This document shows positions 45,574 to 54,031 of a stretch of DNA of 64,000 nucleotides, piece after piece; position 1 is the stretch's first letter, and each line of letters starts with the position of its first letter. A program made the translations under genes and the position numbers. Source of the stretch: Exiguobacterium sp. RIT594. GTDB lineage: Bacteria > Bacillota > Bacilli > Exiguobacteriales > Exiguobacteriaceae. Where the stretch lies: NCBI RefSeq assembly GCF_003339585.1, contig NZ_QPKF01000001.1, positions 1,736,001 to 1,800,000 on the forward strand. Reading direction: 5' to 3'. The notes beneath the pieces are model-generated. The model was not told where the DNA came from and did no database searches. It saw nothing but the letters and a program-made list of their open reading frames with translations.

Positions 45574-46145
45574 AGGACGGTCCCCTTTCGTTTTTCCGGC
45601 ACGAACGCATTATACGTCTCAATCGTCAACGGAAAAATCACTGTTTGTTTTTTGCATAAAAATGAAATCGTCTGAACAAGTGTCGCTATGACAGCTTGCG
45701 TCAAATCTTCCTGCGCGATTTGCCGAAGCTGTTCGACACCCGGATAATGACGATTCGGTTCAATCGCATCTGCGACAAAAATGACTTGATCGAGCAGCGG
45801 CATGTTCGGAGCACCCGTCGTATGGTTGGCGATGGCTTGATAAATATCAGCGTCTTCCACCCCGAGTTCTCGCTTGACGAGCTCTGCCCCGACCGGTGCA
45901 TGCAATAATTCTTCATCATAATTGAGTAATTCATCCAGTCCAAGTTCCACTGCTACACGTTGCATCTCGGACACATTCCGATATTTCGCATAATCGTGCA
46001 GCATGGCTGCCAAAGCAGCCTTGTCTTCTTGAACTCCGTATTGTCGTGCCATTTGAATGGCGGTCTCGACGACACCGAGTGTATGGATGTAGCGTTTTTC
46101 AGGCAATGTTTCCTTAATGATTCGTTTCGCTTCTTCAAGTCGCAT
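45570..46145 (-). CDS. yqeK: HD-domain hydrolase YqeK (Ap4A hydrolase type)
   Basis: A 191-residue HD-family phosphohydrolase; characterised relatives split diadenosine tetraphosphate symmetrically into two ADP. Metal ligands are visible in RYIHTLGVVETA, AAMLHDYAKY (the HD pair) and LLHAPVGAEL. It overlaps nadD by 11 bases, and NadD-YqeK association is conserved, even fused in some bacteria. Confidence 0.94.
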   Translation of the reverse strand: MRLEEAKRIIKETLPEKRYIHTLGVVETAIQMARQYGVQEDKAALAAMLHDYAKYRNVSEMQRVAVELGLDELLNYDEELLHAPVGAELVKRELGVEDADIYQAIANHTTGAPNMPLLDQVIFVADAIEPNRHYPGVEQLRQIAQEDLTQAVIATLVQTISFLCKKQTVIFPLTIETYNAFVPEKRKGTVL

Positions 46146-46704
46146 AGAGGTTCCACTCCTCGATTAATTGTCGGACCGGTTCCGGAACGAGATAACGAAT
46201 ACTGCGTCCTCTCGCCACCCGTTGCCGGATATCGGTCGAAGAGACTTCAAGCAACGGCATATCGACTGCTGTGACACGCGCACCTTCCGGAATCAGATAA
46301 CGACTGCCCGGACGTGCGACTGCCCCGAACTCGATTTCCTTGTACAACTCTTCCGACCGGTGCCATGTCCCTAAACTGACTAATGAATCCGCACCAATCA
46401 GGAAAAAGAATGCATGCTCGGGATAACGTCTCTTCAGTTCCCGGATTGTATCAAACGTGTACGATTTCGTTTCCCGTTCGAACTCAATCTCGGAGACTGA
46501 AAAATCCTGATTGTCCCGGACGGCTGCTCGGACAAGTTCCAGCCGTTTCGCCGCACTCGTCACGGTCGATTGTTTGTGCGGAGGCAGTTTTGCCGGCAAA
46601 AACCAGACCGCATCCAGTTGAAGTTGCTCTTTCGCTTGTTCGGCAATCAGCAGATGACCGATATGGGGTGGATCAAACGTTCCGCCCATCAAACCGATCT
46701 TCAT
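46135..46704 (-). CDS. nadD: Nicotinate-nucleotide adenylyltransferase
   Basis: It makes deamido-NAD from nicotinate mononucleotide and ATP. At 189 residues it shows the nucleotidyltransferase motif GGTFDPPHIGHLLIAE (8-23), PPHKQ and the ATP-binding SSTDIRQRVARGRSIRYLVP. It overlaps the YhbY gene by four bases. Confidence 0.97.
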   Translation of the reverse strand: MKIGLMGGTFDPPHIGHLLIAEQAKEQLQLDAVWFLPAKLPPHKQSTVTSAAKRLELVRAAVRDNQDFSVSEIEFERETKSYTFDTIRELKRRYPEHAFFFLIGADSLVSLGTWHRSEELYKEIEFGAVARPGSRYLIPEGARVTAVDMPLLEVSSTDIRQRVARGRSIRYLVPEPVRQLIEEWNLYAT

Positions 46705-46994
46705 CGCGGTAATTGAAGTGTCTTATTCTCTTTCGATTCCTTGTAGAGAACGATGACTTTTCCGATGACTTGAACGAGTTCGGCATTCGTTCCGTCAACG
46801 AGCTCAGCCGCGACATCTTTCGGAGCGTCAGCACAGTTTTGAAGCACTTGTACTTTCAAAAGTTCACGTTTTTCGAGTGCATCCATCAAGTCTGCACACA
46901 TCGCTTCACCAACACCGTTTTTTCCGACTTGGAAAATCGGGCTTAAGTCGTGAGCCGTTGCGCGTAAATACCGTTTTTGTTTACCTGTTAACAT
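46701..46994 (-). CDS. yhbY: YhbY family RNA-binding protein (YqeI)
   Basis: A 97-residue CRM-domain protein associated with the large ribosomal subunit in other bacteria. Family marks are LTGKQKRYLRATAHDLSPIF, QVGKNGVGE and the end of the fold at LVQVIGKVIVLYKES. GGAGGAAT precedes the ATG; aroE ends one base before. Confidence 0.95.
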   Translation of the reverse strand: MLTGKQKRYLRATAHDLSPIFQVGKNGVGEAMCADLMDALEKRELLKVQVLQNCADAPKDVAAELVDGTNAELVQVIGKVIVLYKESKENKTLQLPR

Positions 46995-46995
46995 A

Positions 46996-47781
46996 TTATG
47001 ATTCCTCCAATTGCTTTCTAATCACCTGCTCGCCGAGAGCGATGTCAGGTTTATGACCGGTGAAGCGTTCAAATGCTTCAGCCGCTTGTAGTACAAACAT
47101 TAAAACACCATCAAGTGTATCAAGCCCGTTTGCGGTCGCTTCCCGCAAAAGACGGGTCGGGGTCGGTCGATAAATAATATCACAAATCAAAGCCGCCGTC
47201 GCTGTCAATTCAATCGGCGTCTGATCAATCGCGGGCGCCATTCCGACAGAAGTCGTATTGATGACGACATCATATGGCGTCAAATCCAGAGTGCTTGACC
47301 ACGGAACAGCAGATTGTCCGAATTCAGCAGCCACCTGTTCAGCCGTCTGATTCGTCCGGTTCATGACAGTAACATGACCGGGAAGCATCGGAATAATTCC
47401 GCGGGCTGCTCCGCCTGCTCCAATCACTAAACTGTTTTTCGCATTCGTTCGTGTCGCAAGGGCACGGGCAAATCCGGTTCCGTCCGTATTGGCACCGACC
47501 AGTTCCTCCCCGTCCCAGTAGACGGTATTGACGGCACCGGCGCGGGCTGCTGCCGGCTCCAGACGATCAAGAAAAGGAATGATGGCCGACTTATGTGGAA
47601 TCGTCACATTGATTCCATCAAACTGCCGTTTTCTTACCTTCTGAACGAACGCTTCCAGCCCGTCCCCTTCGACATCTAACGTGGTATAACAACCGAAAAG
47701 CCCAGCCGCTTTCAGCCATGTTTCGTGCAACATGGGTGAAAGTGAATGGGCAATCGGATGACCGATGACAGCAAATTGCAT
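46996..47781 (-). CDS. aroE: Shikimate dehydrogenase
   Basis: NADPH-dependent reduction of 3-dehydroshikimate to shikimate in aromatic amino acid synthesis. The 261 residues show the substrate motif HSLSPMLHE (about 12-20), the catalytic Lys in NVTIPHKSAI, GANTDGTGF and the cofactor loop VIGAGGAARG followed by VMNRTNQTAEQVA. It overlaps yqeH by one base. Confidence 0.96.
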   Translation of the reverse strand: MQFAVIGHPIAHSLSPMLHETWLKAAGLFGCYTTLDVEGDGLEAFVQKVRKRQFDGINVTIPHKSAIIPFLDRLEPAAARAGAVNTVYWDGEELVGANTDGTGFARALATRTNAKNSLVIGAGGAARGIIPMLPGHVTVMNRTNQTAEQVAAEFGQSAVPWSSTLDLTPYDVVINTTSVGMAPAIDQTPIELTATAALICDIIYRPTPTRLLREATANGLDTLDGVLMFVLQAAEAFERFTGHKPDIALGEQVIRKQLEES

Positions 47782-48905
47782 CAGACAAGCGCCTCACGTA
47801 ATGAGACAGCAACACCTTTTGGTGCATAGGCAGCAACTCGTCCGCCTTTTCCGTGAACTGCCACCCAACCGAGTCCACTGAAAACGATATCCGTTTTCAT
47901 GTTGTCGCGTAGACTGAACTCGTGTCGAACGAGCGGCGGAAGCATCTCAAGCGTCTTCTCATTCGGCGGTGATAACAATTCTCCGTTATGATTCGCATAC
48001 AGATCGTCTGCTTTATCGAGCTTCGTCCGGTGTACTTTCAAATCATTTGACATATAGATGACGAATGACCGTTTGTTGCCTTCCATGTAGTCAAGACGAG
48101 CCAGACCACCGAAGAACAATGTTTGTTGTGGATGAATTTGGAACACTTGCGGTTTGATTTCTTTTTTCGGCGTAATCAATTTCAAGTCTCTTGCATCCAC
48201 GTAATGTGCCATTTGGTGATGATTGATGATCCCTGGTGTATCGTACAGATTACAGTTATCGTCCAGCGGAATGTCAATTAAATCAAGTGTCGTTCCCGGG
48301 AAGTGACTGACTGTGATGACCGCCTCTTCTTCTTCCCCGAATCGTTTAATGACTTGGTTAATCAATGTCGATTTACCGACGTTCGTACAGCCGACGACGT
48401 AAACGTCGCGTCCTTTGCGGTAATAATCGATTTTCTCTGCCAGTTCATCCACACCGTGTCCTTTTTTCGCACTGATCAGATGGACGTCGACCGGACGTAA
48501 GCCCAGCTCTTTTGATGTTTGGCGCATCCAGTTCATCAGACGGTTCGGATTAAGTGATTTCGGTAGCAAGTCGGCTTTGTTTCCGACGAGCAAAACATCA
48601 TTTTTTCCGACGAAACGGTGTAATCCAGGTAACCAACTTCCATTGAAATCAAAGATATCAACGATCTTAACGACTAATGCATCTTTTTGACCGATTCCAT
48701 CTAAGATTTTGACAAAATCATCGTCCGTTAATGCGACGTCTTGAATTTGGTTGTAATGCTTCAGTTTAAAACAACGTTGGCAAATGACCATTTCCCGGTC
48801 AAGTGCAGATTTAGGCGCATAACCAGGTGCTTTCGGATCCTCTGTCTGGATCGCGACACCACAGCCTGCGCAATTGATTTCTTCCATGTGTGTGTTGAGC
48901 CGCAT
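47781..48905 (-). CDS. yqeH: Ribosome biogenesis GTPase YqeH
   Basis: A circularly permuted GTPase needed for 30S assembly. It begins with a zinc finger (CAGC ... CQRC within the first 50 residues), then the permuted motifs: G4 GNKADLLPK comes before G1 GCTNVGKSTLIN and G3 DTPG, with G2-like FPGTTLD between. About 374 residues from the ATG at 48905, which has AAGGGA eight bases upstream; a reading from 48944 has no such support. Confidence 0.95.
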   Translation of the reverse strand: MRLNTHMEEINCAGCGVAIQTEDPKAPGYAPKSALDREMVICQRCFKLKHYNQIQDVALTDDDFVKILDGIGQKDALVVKIVDIFDFNGSWLPGLHRFVGKNDVLLVGNKADLLPKSLNPNRLMNWMRQTSKELGLRPVDVHLISAKKGHGVDELAEKIDYYRKGRDVYVVGCTNVGKSTLINQVIKRFGEEEEAVITVSHFPGTTLDLIDIPLDDNCNLYDTPGIINHHQMAHYVDARDLKLITPKKEIKPQVFQIHPQQTLFFGGLARLDYMEGNKRSFVIYMSNDLKVHRTKLDKADDLYANHNGELLSPPNEKTLEMLPPLVRHEFSLRDNMKTDIVFSGLGWVAVHGKGGRVAAYAPKGVAVSLREALV

Positions 48906-49027
48906 CGGGACTTTCCCTTCTCTATTCAACGTAGCGCCCTGCACGCCACTCCAAGAGCGTAACTTCCGACCTTTTGCCGTACATGTTGCGACTGCTGCCT
49001 ATCCTTTCATCTACCGGTATGACAGGG

Positions 49028-49612
49028 TCATTGTTGCTTATCTTGACGAAGCGTCTCAATCGGGTGTTTTAACGCTGCCGGATCTTCTTTGACACGTTGC
49101 GTCAATTTGTAGATGCCTTTACGTTTCATCCGACGGAAAATCAACCGTTCCATCAAGCGATTAAATTTTGTGACGACACCGTCTGTCTTGACGACGGGCT
49201 GAACGTGGATGACTTCGATACCTACTGAATTTGCGCCTAACACATCGGTAAACAATTGATCTCCAAGGAAGACAACTTCCTTCGCGTGATAACCAAATTC
49301 TGTCAACGCACGTTTGAAACCAATCGGTAAAGGTTTACGGGCCGGTGCAATATAATGTAAGCCAAGTGGATCCGCAAATTTCTTGACTCGATCGCCGTTA
49401 TTATTCGAGACGATGATGACGTCAAATCCGTATTGGTTATTCACCATGTCGAGCCATGACACCAATTCGTCTGGAGCATCGGCAATATTCCAAGCAACAA
49501 GTGTATTATCAAGATCCGTCAAAATTGCTTTGACACCGTTTCGTTTTAACATCTCTAAGTCGATATCATAAATCGACGCCACAAAATGTTTTGGATAAAG
49601 TCGTTTAAACAA
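49028..49612 (-). CDS. HAD IIIA family phosphatase (YqeG; PgpP/GEP4-like)
   Basis: A 194-residue phosphatase with motif I ILTDLDNTLVAWN (about 35-47), motif II VIIVSNNNGDR, Lys in ARKPLPIGFKRAL and motif III VFLGDQLFTDVLGANS. Relatives dephosphorylate phosphatidylglycerophosphate, which would make it a phospholipid synthesis enzyme, although the bacterial YqeG substrate is not certain. The start is TTG, with GGAGG eight bases upstream. It is the first gene of the yqe operon. Confidence 0.92.
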   Translation of the reverse strand: MFKRLYPKHFVASIYDIDLEMLKRNGVKAILTDLDNTLVAWNIADAPDELVSWLDMVNNQYGFDVIIVSNNNGDRVKKFADPLGLHYIAPARKPLPIGFKRALTEFGYHAKEVVFLGDQLFTDVLGANSVGIEVIHVQPVVKTDGVVTKFNRLMERLIFRRMKRKGIYKLTQRVKEDPAALKHPIETLRQDKQQ

Positions 49613-49683
49613 GAATAAAACCTCCAGATAATGGTCTAGCTCTATAGTTAAGTTTAAGAAACAGTTATGTTCTTATCGTTCGA

Positions 49684-49692
49684 TTATAGCAC
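49684..49692 (-). promoter_or_regulatory. Extended -10 promoter of the yqeG operon
   Basis: On the minus strand TGCTATAAT gives a perfect -10 box with the TG extension, which can replace a good -35 box (none is seen). It lies about 70 bases ahead of the yqeG start. Confidence 0.6.
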
Positions 49693-49722
49693 AATCCATT
49701 TGATAGAGCGACGACCAAAAGA

Positions 49723-49751
49723 AAACGGAAGAGCACAGGTCTCTTCCGTTT
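49723..49751 (-). terminator. Terminator of the ArsB/NhaD-type transporter gene
   Basis: AAACGGAAGAG (49723-49733) pairs perfectly with CTCTTCCGTTT (49741-49751) around a seven-base loop, with TTTTCTTTT following on the minus strand. Confidence 0.9.
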
Positions 49752-49763
49752 CAAAAATTCTCT

Positions 49764-51113
49764 TCAATAATAGCGGATCCATAAATAGAGTTGCGACAAA
49801 ATGAGTGTCACGATCGTAATCGGGGCCCCGTAAAGTAAGAATCGTCCGTAGGTGAACTTCTCCCCTTGACGCGTCGCTAGTCCCGCAACGATCACATTGG
49901 CAGATGCACCAATCAATGTTCCGTTCCCCCCGAGACATGCTCCGAGCGACAAAGACCACCACAGGACGTCGACTTGCGGGCTGTCCGGCGACAAACCGAT
50001 TCCTGTCGCCACATCGTTGATCAACGGAATCATCGTCGCGACGAAGGGAATATTATCAATCGTTGCACTGGCAATACCGGATAACCAAAGAACAGCAGTT
50101 GCTGTCGTTTGGATGTCTCCGCCTGTCAATGTAATCGTTTTTTCTGCCAAGAAGCGGATGACGCCCACTTCCTGAATTCCACCTACCAGAATAAATAGTC
50201 CGGCGAAGAAAAAGATCGTCGTCCATTCCACTCGGGCGAATACTTCTTCCAATTGGTGGTTATTTTCAATCGTCAGCAGCATTAAGACAGTCGCTCCAAG
50301 GATTGCGATGGCCGGGGCTTCCAAATGAAGCCCGATTCGACTCAGTAACGGATGAATAACGAACAACGCAATCGTACTTATCAGGACGATACTACTGCGC
50401 GTGACTAATTTACGGCTGACGATGTAGCTGTTTTCGTCGATTTCCATTAATTTTTGTTGATTTTCCGGTTCCACGTGTAAGTGTTTACGGAAAATCAGAT
50501 ACAAAATACCGATCGTCACGACTGTAATCAACACAATCACAGGTGCGAGATTCAATAAAAAGGCATTGAACGTCAAGTGCGGATTAGCGGCTCCAATCAT
50601 GATGTTCGGAGGGTCACCGATCAACGTGGCCGTTCCACCGATGTTGGCAAACAGGACTTCCGCCAGTAAAAACGGAAACGGCTTGATTTTTAAGACCTTC
50701 GTAATCGAAAACGTAATCGGAACAATCAACAGGACCGTCGTGACATTGTCTAAAAAGGCAGAACCGAGTGCCGTCAATCCGGACAATAAAATCAAGATTT
50801 TCACCGGATCTCCCTTTGTTTTTTTAGCCGCCCGAATAGCAATGTATTCAAACAATCCCGATTGATTGGCAATCGTCACTAAAATCATCATCCCGATCAA
50901 TAAGACGATTGTTCCCCACTCAACGTATTCAAACAAGGCGGATTCCAACCGGACAATCCCGAATATCACCATTGCCAATGCACCTAACAAGGCGACAATC
51001 GCCCGGCTGATTTTTTCACTGATGATGAATGCATAGGTCACTAAAAAAATGAATAAGGCCCCGTAAATTTGAAGTGATGAACCCGATGCCCCCGTAAACA
51101 TTAAAACCTGCAT
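49764..51113 (-). CDS. ArsB/NhaD family ion transporter
   Basis: A 449-residue polytopic membrane protein of the ion transporter superfamily that includes arsenite pumps, NhaD sodium/proton antiporters and the P-protein. Marks are GTIVLLIGMMILV, SAFLDNVTTVLLIVPITFSI, GGTATLIGDPPNIMIG and GACLGGNGTLIGASANVI, the paired inverted-repeat hairpins. No ars genes lie nearby, so arsenite is not specially indicated. GGAGGAAA precedes the ATG. A hairpin lies between it and psd. Confidence 0.87.
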   Translation of the reverse strand: MQVLMFTGASGSSLQIYGALFIFLVTYAFIISEKISRAIVALLGALAMVIFGIVRLESALFEYVEWGTIVLLIGMMILVTIANQSGLFEYIAIRAAKKTKGDPVKILILLSGLTALGSAFLDNVTTVLLIVPITFSITKVLKIKPFPFLLAEVLFANIGGTATLIGDPPNIMIGAANPHLTFNAFLLNLAPVIVLITVVTIGILYLIFRKHLHVEPENQQKLMEIDENSYIVSRKLVTRSSIVLISTIALFVIHPLLSRIGLHLEAPAIAILGATVLMLLTIENNHQLEEVFARVEWTTIFFFAGLFILVGGIQEVGVIRFLAEKTITLTGGDIQTTATAVLWLSGIASATIDNIPFVATMIPLINDVATGIGLSPDSPQVDVLWWSLSLGACLGGNGTLIGASANVIVAGLATRQGEKFTYGRFLLYGAPITIVTLILSQLYLWIRYY

Positions 51114-51138
51114 GACAATTTCCTCCTAAGCATGACGA

Positions 51139-51164
51139 AACGCTCCCTTCGTAACGGGAGCGTC
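51139..51164 (-). terminator. Hairpin between psd and the transporter gene
   Basis: ACGCTCCC (51140-51147) pairs with GGGAGCGT (51156-51163) around eight bases. Only three T residues follow on the minus strand, so it may be a weak terminator of the psd operon or a leader structure of the transporter gene. Confidence 0.6.
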
Positions 51165-51169
51165 TCCAT

Positions 51170-51949
51170 TCATGAATTCCAATAACCGATGCGTTGCCCC
51201 ATCAAAACCGGACCTTTAATATTCGCTTCTAGTGTGATGGCATCTTTCGGGCAAATCAAGACGACCGTTGAACCGAACGAGAAATAGCCGAACTCGTCAC
51301 CCCGTCTGACTTCTCGATTTTGATTCGTTTGGACGATGGTATTCACGTTCAAGGCACCGACCATGACATGTTCAATTGCATGTTCACCATGTGTGATACG
51401 TGTGACCCGACGGTAGTTCCGTGTCAACGGTCGTTTTCCATAGGAAAGACCTAAATCGTTGACCGGTGCCGAATCACGTCCGAGCGTGTAACTTGTCCGG
51501 ATTGTCCCGTCAACCGGTACATGGACACGATGGTAATTTTGCGGACTGAGGTAAAAAATCAATACCTGACCGCCGATGTAATTTTGAGCCTCGTGATGCG
51601 AGCCGAGCAGCTCGGACACCGAATACGTCTGTCCTTTGACGGTAAAACGGCTGTCTTCCGTCAAATCCTCGACAACGGATAAAACGCCATCACACGGGCT
51701 GACGACAGCCTGTTCTGAATTGTCAACCGGACGAACCGTTTCTTTTAAGTTTCGAACGAACAATTGATGGAGCGTCTTATATGATGCAAGGGGCTGATCG
51801 GCCTCTTGCATTTGTAAATCATACATTTTGACGAACGGTTGGATCAGCGGTCGGCTGACCGGGCTCATCGCAAAGCGGCGCAGTTGTTTCGCGACGGTTG
51901 GATGACCGTTCAGTTCAAACAGTTGTGTAAAAAACCATTTTTTAATCAT
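51170..51949 (-). CDS. psd: Phosphatidylserine decarboxylase proenzyme
   Basis: It converts phosphatidylserine to phosphatidylethanolamine in the membrane. The 259-residue proenzyme carries the self-cleavage motif FGST (225-228) that yields the pyruvoyl-bearing alpha chain from the serine, as well as SPCDGVL with the catalytic Asp (about 84-90) and YHRVHVPVDGT with the key histidine. No phosphatidylserine synthase gene is nearby. Its start overlaps the thioredoxin-like gene by eight bases. Confidence 0.96.
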   Translation of the reverse strand: MIKKWFFTQLFELNGHPTVAKQLRRFAMSPVSRPLIQPFVKMYDLQMQEADQPLASYKTLHQLFVRNLKETVRPVDNSEQAVVSPCDGVLSVVEDLTEDSRFTVKGQTYSVSELLGSHHEAQNYIGGQVLIFYLSPQNYHRVHVPVDGTIRTSYTLGRDSAPVNDLGLSYGKRPLTRNYRRVTRITHGEHAIEHVMVGALNVNTIVQTNQNREVRRGDEFGYFSFGSTVVLICPKDAITLEANIKGPVLMGQRIGYWNS

Positions 51950-52433
51950 TTAAATCACCTGACGATTCTTCTTCAGAATTTTTAACCGCTTTACCGGCAA
52001 AAAATTCTTTATAGGCGTCTTCTGTCTGCTCACCGGATACCCGGCTGACTTCTTTTCCGTCTTTGAAATGAACGACGGTTGGTGTCCCTTCGATGGCAAA
52101 CGTATCCCAAGCCGACTGTTCAACTGCCAGATCAATTTGTTCAAATGGAATGTCCTGTTTCTCACCGAGCGGTACTAAATACGGCTTTACTTTCTCACAG
52201 TGTACGCATCCCGTCTGATAAAAATACGTGTAAAATTCATCGCCGGATTTCAGCTTATCCGCCACTTGACTGGCCGTTAAATTGCCGTTTTTCGATGCAG
52301 AATCCTCTCGATCCATAAACAGTAACATCGTCGCCCCGATTAAGACGATCAGCGCGATCACACCAGCTGTAATCCAGTTGGCTTTCGATTGCGGTTTTTT
52401 TGTTGGTTTTACACGGTTAGATTTCTTTGACAC
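51942..52433 (-). CDS. Membrane-anchored thioredoxin-like protein
   Basis: A 163-residue protein with a basic N-terminus, one membrane span (about 18-40) and an extracellular thioredoxin fold with the redox motif CVHC in YQTGCVHCEKVKPYLVPLG and the cis-proline in IEGTPTVVHFKDGKE. It may exchange disulfides on the outside of the membrane, perhaps in the manner of the membrane-bound thiol proteins of Bacilli, but a specific role is not evident. It lies between iadA and psd and overlaps psd. Confidence 0.88.
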   Translation of the reverse strand: MSKKSNRVKPTKKPQSKANWITAGVIALIVLIGATMLLFMDREDSASKNGNLTASQVADKLKSGDEFYTYFYQTGCVHCEKVKPYLVPLGEKQDIPFEQIDLAVEQSAWDTFAIEGTPTVVHFKDGKEVSRVSGEQTEDAYKEFFAGKAVKNSEEESSGDLND

Positions 52434-52445
52434 AGTATCCCTCCG

Positions 52446-53579
52446 TCATTTTGGCAACAGCCATTTTTTCTGAATCATTATAGCACGCCCCTCTGCAAGA
52501 ATCGTATCGATTTGCAAAGCGTCATCAATCAGTAACAGATCAGCACGCTCGCCTTCCTGGATGAGTCCTCCGGAAATGCCATATGCTTCTGCAACGTTTG
52601 ATGTAACCGTTCGGATCGCGTCCTTTAATTGTACGCCATGTTTCACCGCATCACGGACCGCATCCAAAATCGATGTCGGCTTTCCGGTCTCAAGACGAAG
52701 CAGTTTCCCGCTTTCATCAAAGGCGGGTAAGCTGGCCCCGGCGTCACTGGACATCGTAATCTGGGGTAACGGGATGCCGGCAGCAAGAGCACGCTGTAGT
52801 GCCTGACCTGCTGGTATCTCCCCTTCTTCAATGAACGCTTCCGTCGTACAGGTCGTAAAATCAATCCGTCCACCTTGTTTCGCCCAACGTAAACCGGCGT
52901 CAAATATCCGTTCGCTACGGTTAATGTGGGTCGGTAAAAATTGTGTAATCGGAAGATCCGTCGTTTCGACCACCTCTTCTAGCAGGTCAAGCGCGTGTTT
53001 TCCGTCACCGATATGAACATTCATCGTTCCCCGGACTCCCTTCAAAAGACCGGCAATCCGTGCTTGCGAAGCAAGGCGGGCCACCTCATGGACAGTCGGT
53101 TGTGTCGAACGATGGTCGTTAATGGCAATCTCACCGATCCCGATGACTTCGTTGATCAACAGGATATCTTCTGCAATCGATTTCGTAATTGAAACTGGCG
53201 GGACGGCGTAACTGCCTGACAAGAGGAAGGAACGGATACCTTGACTCGTATAACCCCGTACGTGGGCGAGCAGATCGATTCCGGTCCGCGTCCATCCATC
53301 TGTTCCCAGCAATCCGACGACGGTCGTGACACCGGCTTCCAAAAAATCAGTCGCCGAAAGGGGCGATGTCCGTGTCGAAAAACCGCCTTCCCCGCCTCCA
53401 CCAATCGGATGAACATGTCCATCGAGCAATCCCGGGATCAGATGTTTGCCTGATCCGTCAATCGTCTGCGTAATCAGCCGGTCGTCCATTGTATAGGAAC
53501 CGATGGCGAGAATCTTTCCGCCACCAACCCATACATCCGTTAATTCCCCGGCCAGGGTTACATTTTTAAGTACAATCAT
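52446..53579 (-). CDS. iadA: Isoaspartyl dipeptidase (beta-aspartyl peptidase)
   Basis: An amidohydrolase that splits isoaspartyl dipeptides arising from aged proteins. The 377 residues show the metal-binding DGHVHPIGGGGEGGFSTRT near 55-73, a likely bridging region in GEIAINDHRS, metal histidine in LPTHINRSERIF, and the catalytic Asp in TMSSDAGASLP. AGGAGG precedes the ATG. It is first in the iadA-thioredoxin-psd run; the functions have no evident link. Confidence 0.93.
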   Translation of the reverse strand: MIVLKNVTLAGELTDVWVGGGKILAIGSYTMDDRLITQTIDGSGKHLIPGLLDGHVHPIGGGGEGGFSTRTSPLSATDFLEAGVTTVVGLLGTDGWTRTGIDLLAHVRGYTSQGIRSFLLSGSYAVPPVSITKSIAEDILLINEVIGIGEIAINDHRSTQPTVHEVARLASQARIAGLLKGVRGTMNVHIGDGKHALDLLEEVVETTDLPITQFLPTHINRSERIFDAGLRWAKQGGRIDFTTCTTEAFIEEGEIPAGQALQRALAAGIPLPQITMSSDAGASLPAFDESGKLLRLETGKPTSILDAVRDAVKHGVQLKDAIRTVTSNVAEAYGISGGLIQEGERADLLLIDDALQIDTILAEGRAIMIQKKWLLPK

Positions 53580-53599
53580 CGCTTGCCTCCTAAACTATA

Positions 53600-53639
53600 A
53601 AAAGCGAGCCTATCGTCCAAATGACGATATCTCGCTTTT
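53600..53639 (-). terminator. Terminator of the DUF2929 gene
   Basis: AAAAGCGAG (53600-53608) pairs with CTCGCTTTT (53631-53639), and ATCGTC with GACGAT inside. A T run follows on the minus strand, between the DUF2929 gene and iadA. Confidence 0.88.
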
Positions 53640-53642
53640 AAC

Positions 53643-53837
53643 TTATTCTGCCTTTGTCCCTTGACCAAGACCAAGATCTTCGTTGACTGCATCAAGTGCG
53701 AAGACGACAAGTGAAGTCACGACTGACATAGCTGTCGCGAATCCGAAGTTATACGTGACTGCATCGACCGCTGATACGATGAACACAGCTGTGTTCACGA
53801 GTAAGAACGACCAGAAGAATGTAACGAGAAAACGCAT
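53643..53837 (-). CDS. DUF2929 (YjzD-like) small membrane protein
   Basis: A 64-residue protein with two membrane spans (about 3-24 and 32-52) and the family opening RFLVTFFWSFLLVN. It resembles the DUF2929/YjzD proteins of Bacilli, whose function is not known. AGGGGGAAG precedes the ATG, and TGATATACT about 50 bases upstream is a possible extended -10 box. Confidence 0.75.
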   Translation of the reverse strand: MRFLVTFFWSFLLVNTAVFIVSAVDAVTYNFGFATAMSVVTSLVVFALDAVNEDLGLGQGTKAE

Positions 53838-54031
53838 TCTTCCCCCTCCATTTCTTAACTTACTTTTTTAATGTCCTACGTTTCGTAGTATATCATTTTT
53901 TAGGACCATAGACAGCTTTTCTCCGATTTTTTTAAACGCTTTCCTGAATTCAAAAAGCAGACAATTCCAGATATTTTTCAGCCGATTATGCTACAGTAAG
54001 CGTAATGAATCCAGAGTGGAGTGAGTATCCT

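Noticed and set aside
53929-53942. cre-like sequence between the DUF2929 and Cof phosphatase genes
   Set aside because: It has at least two mismatches at fixed positions of the consensus and no clear promoter relation.
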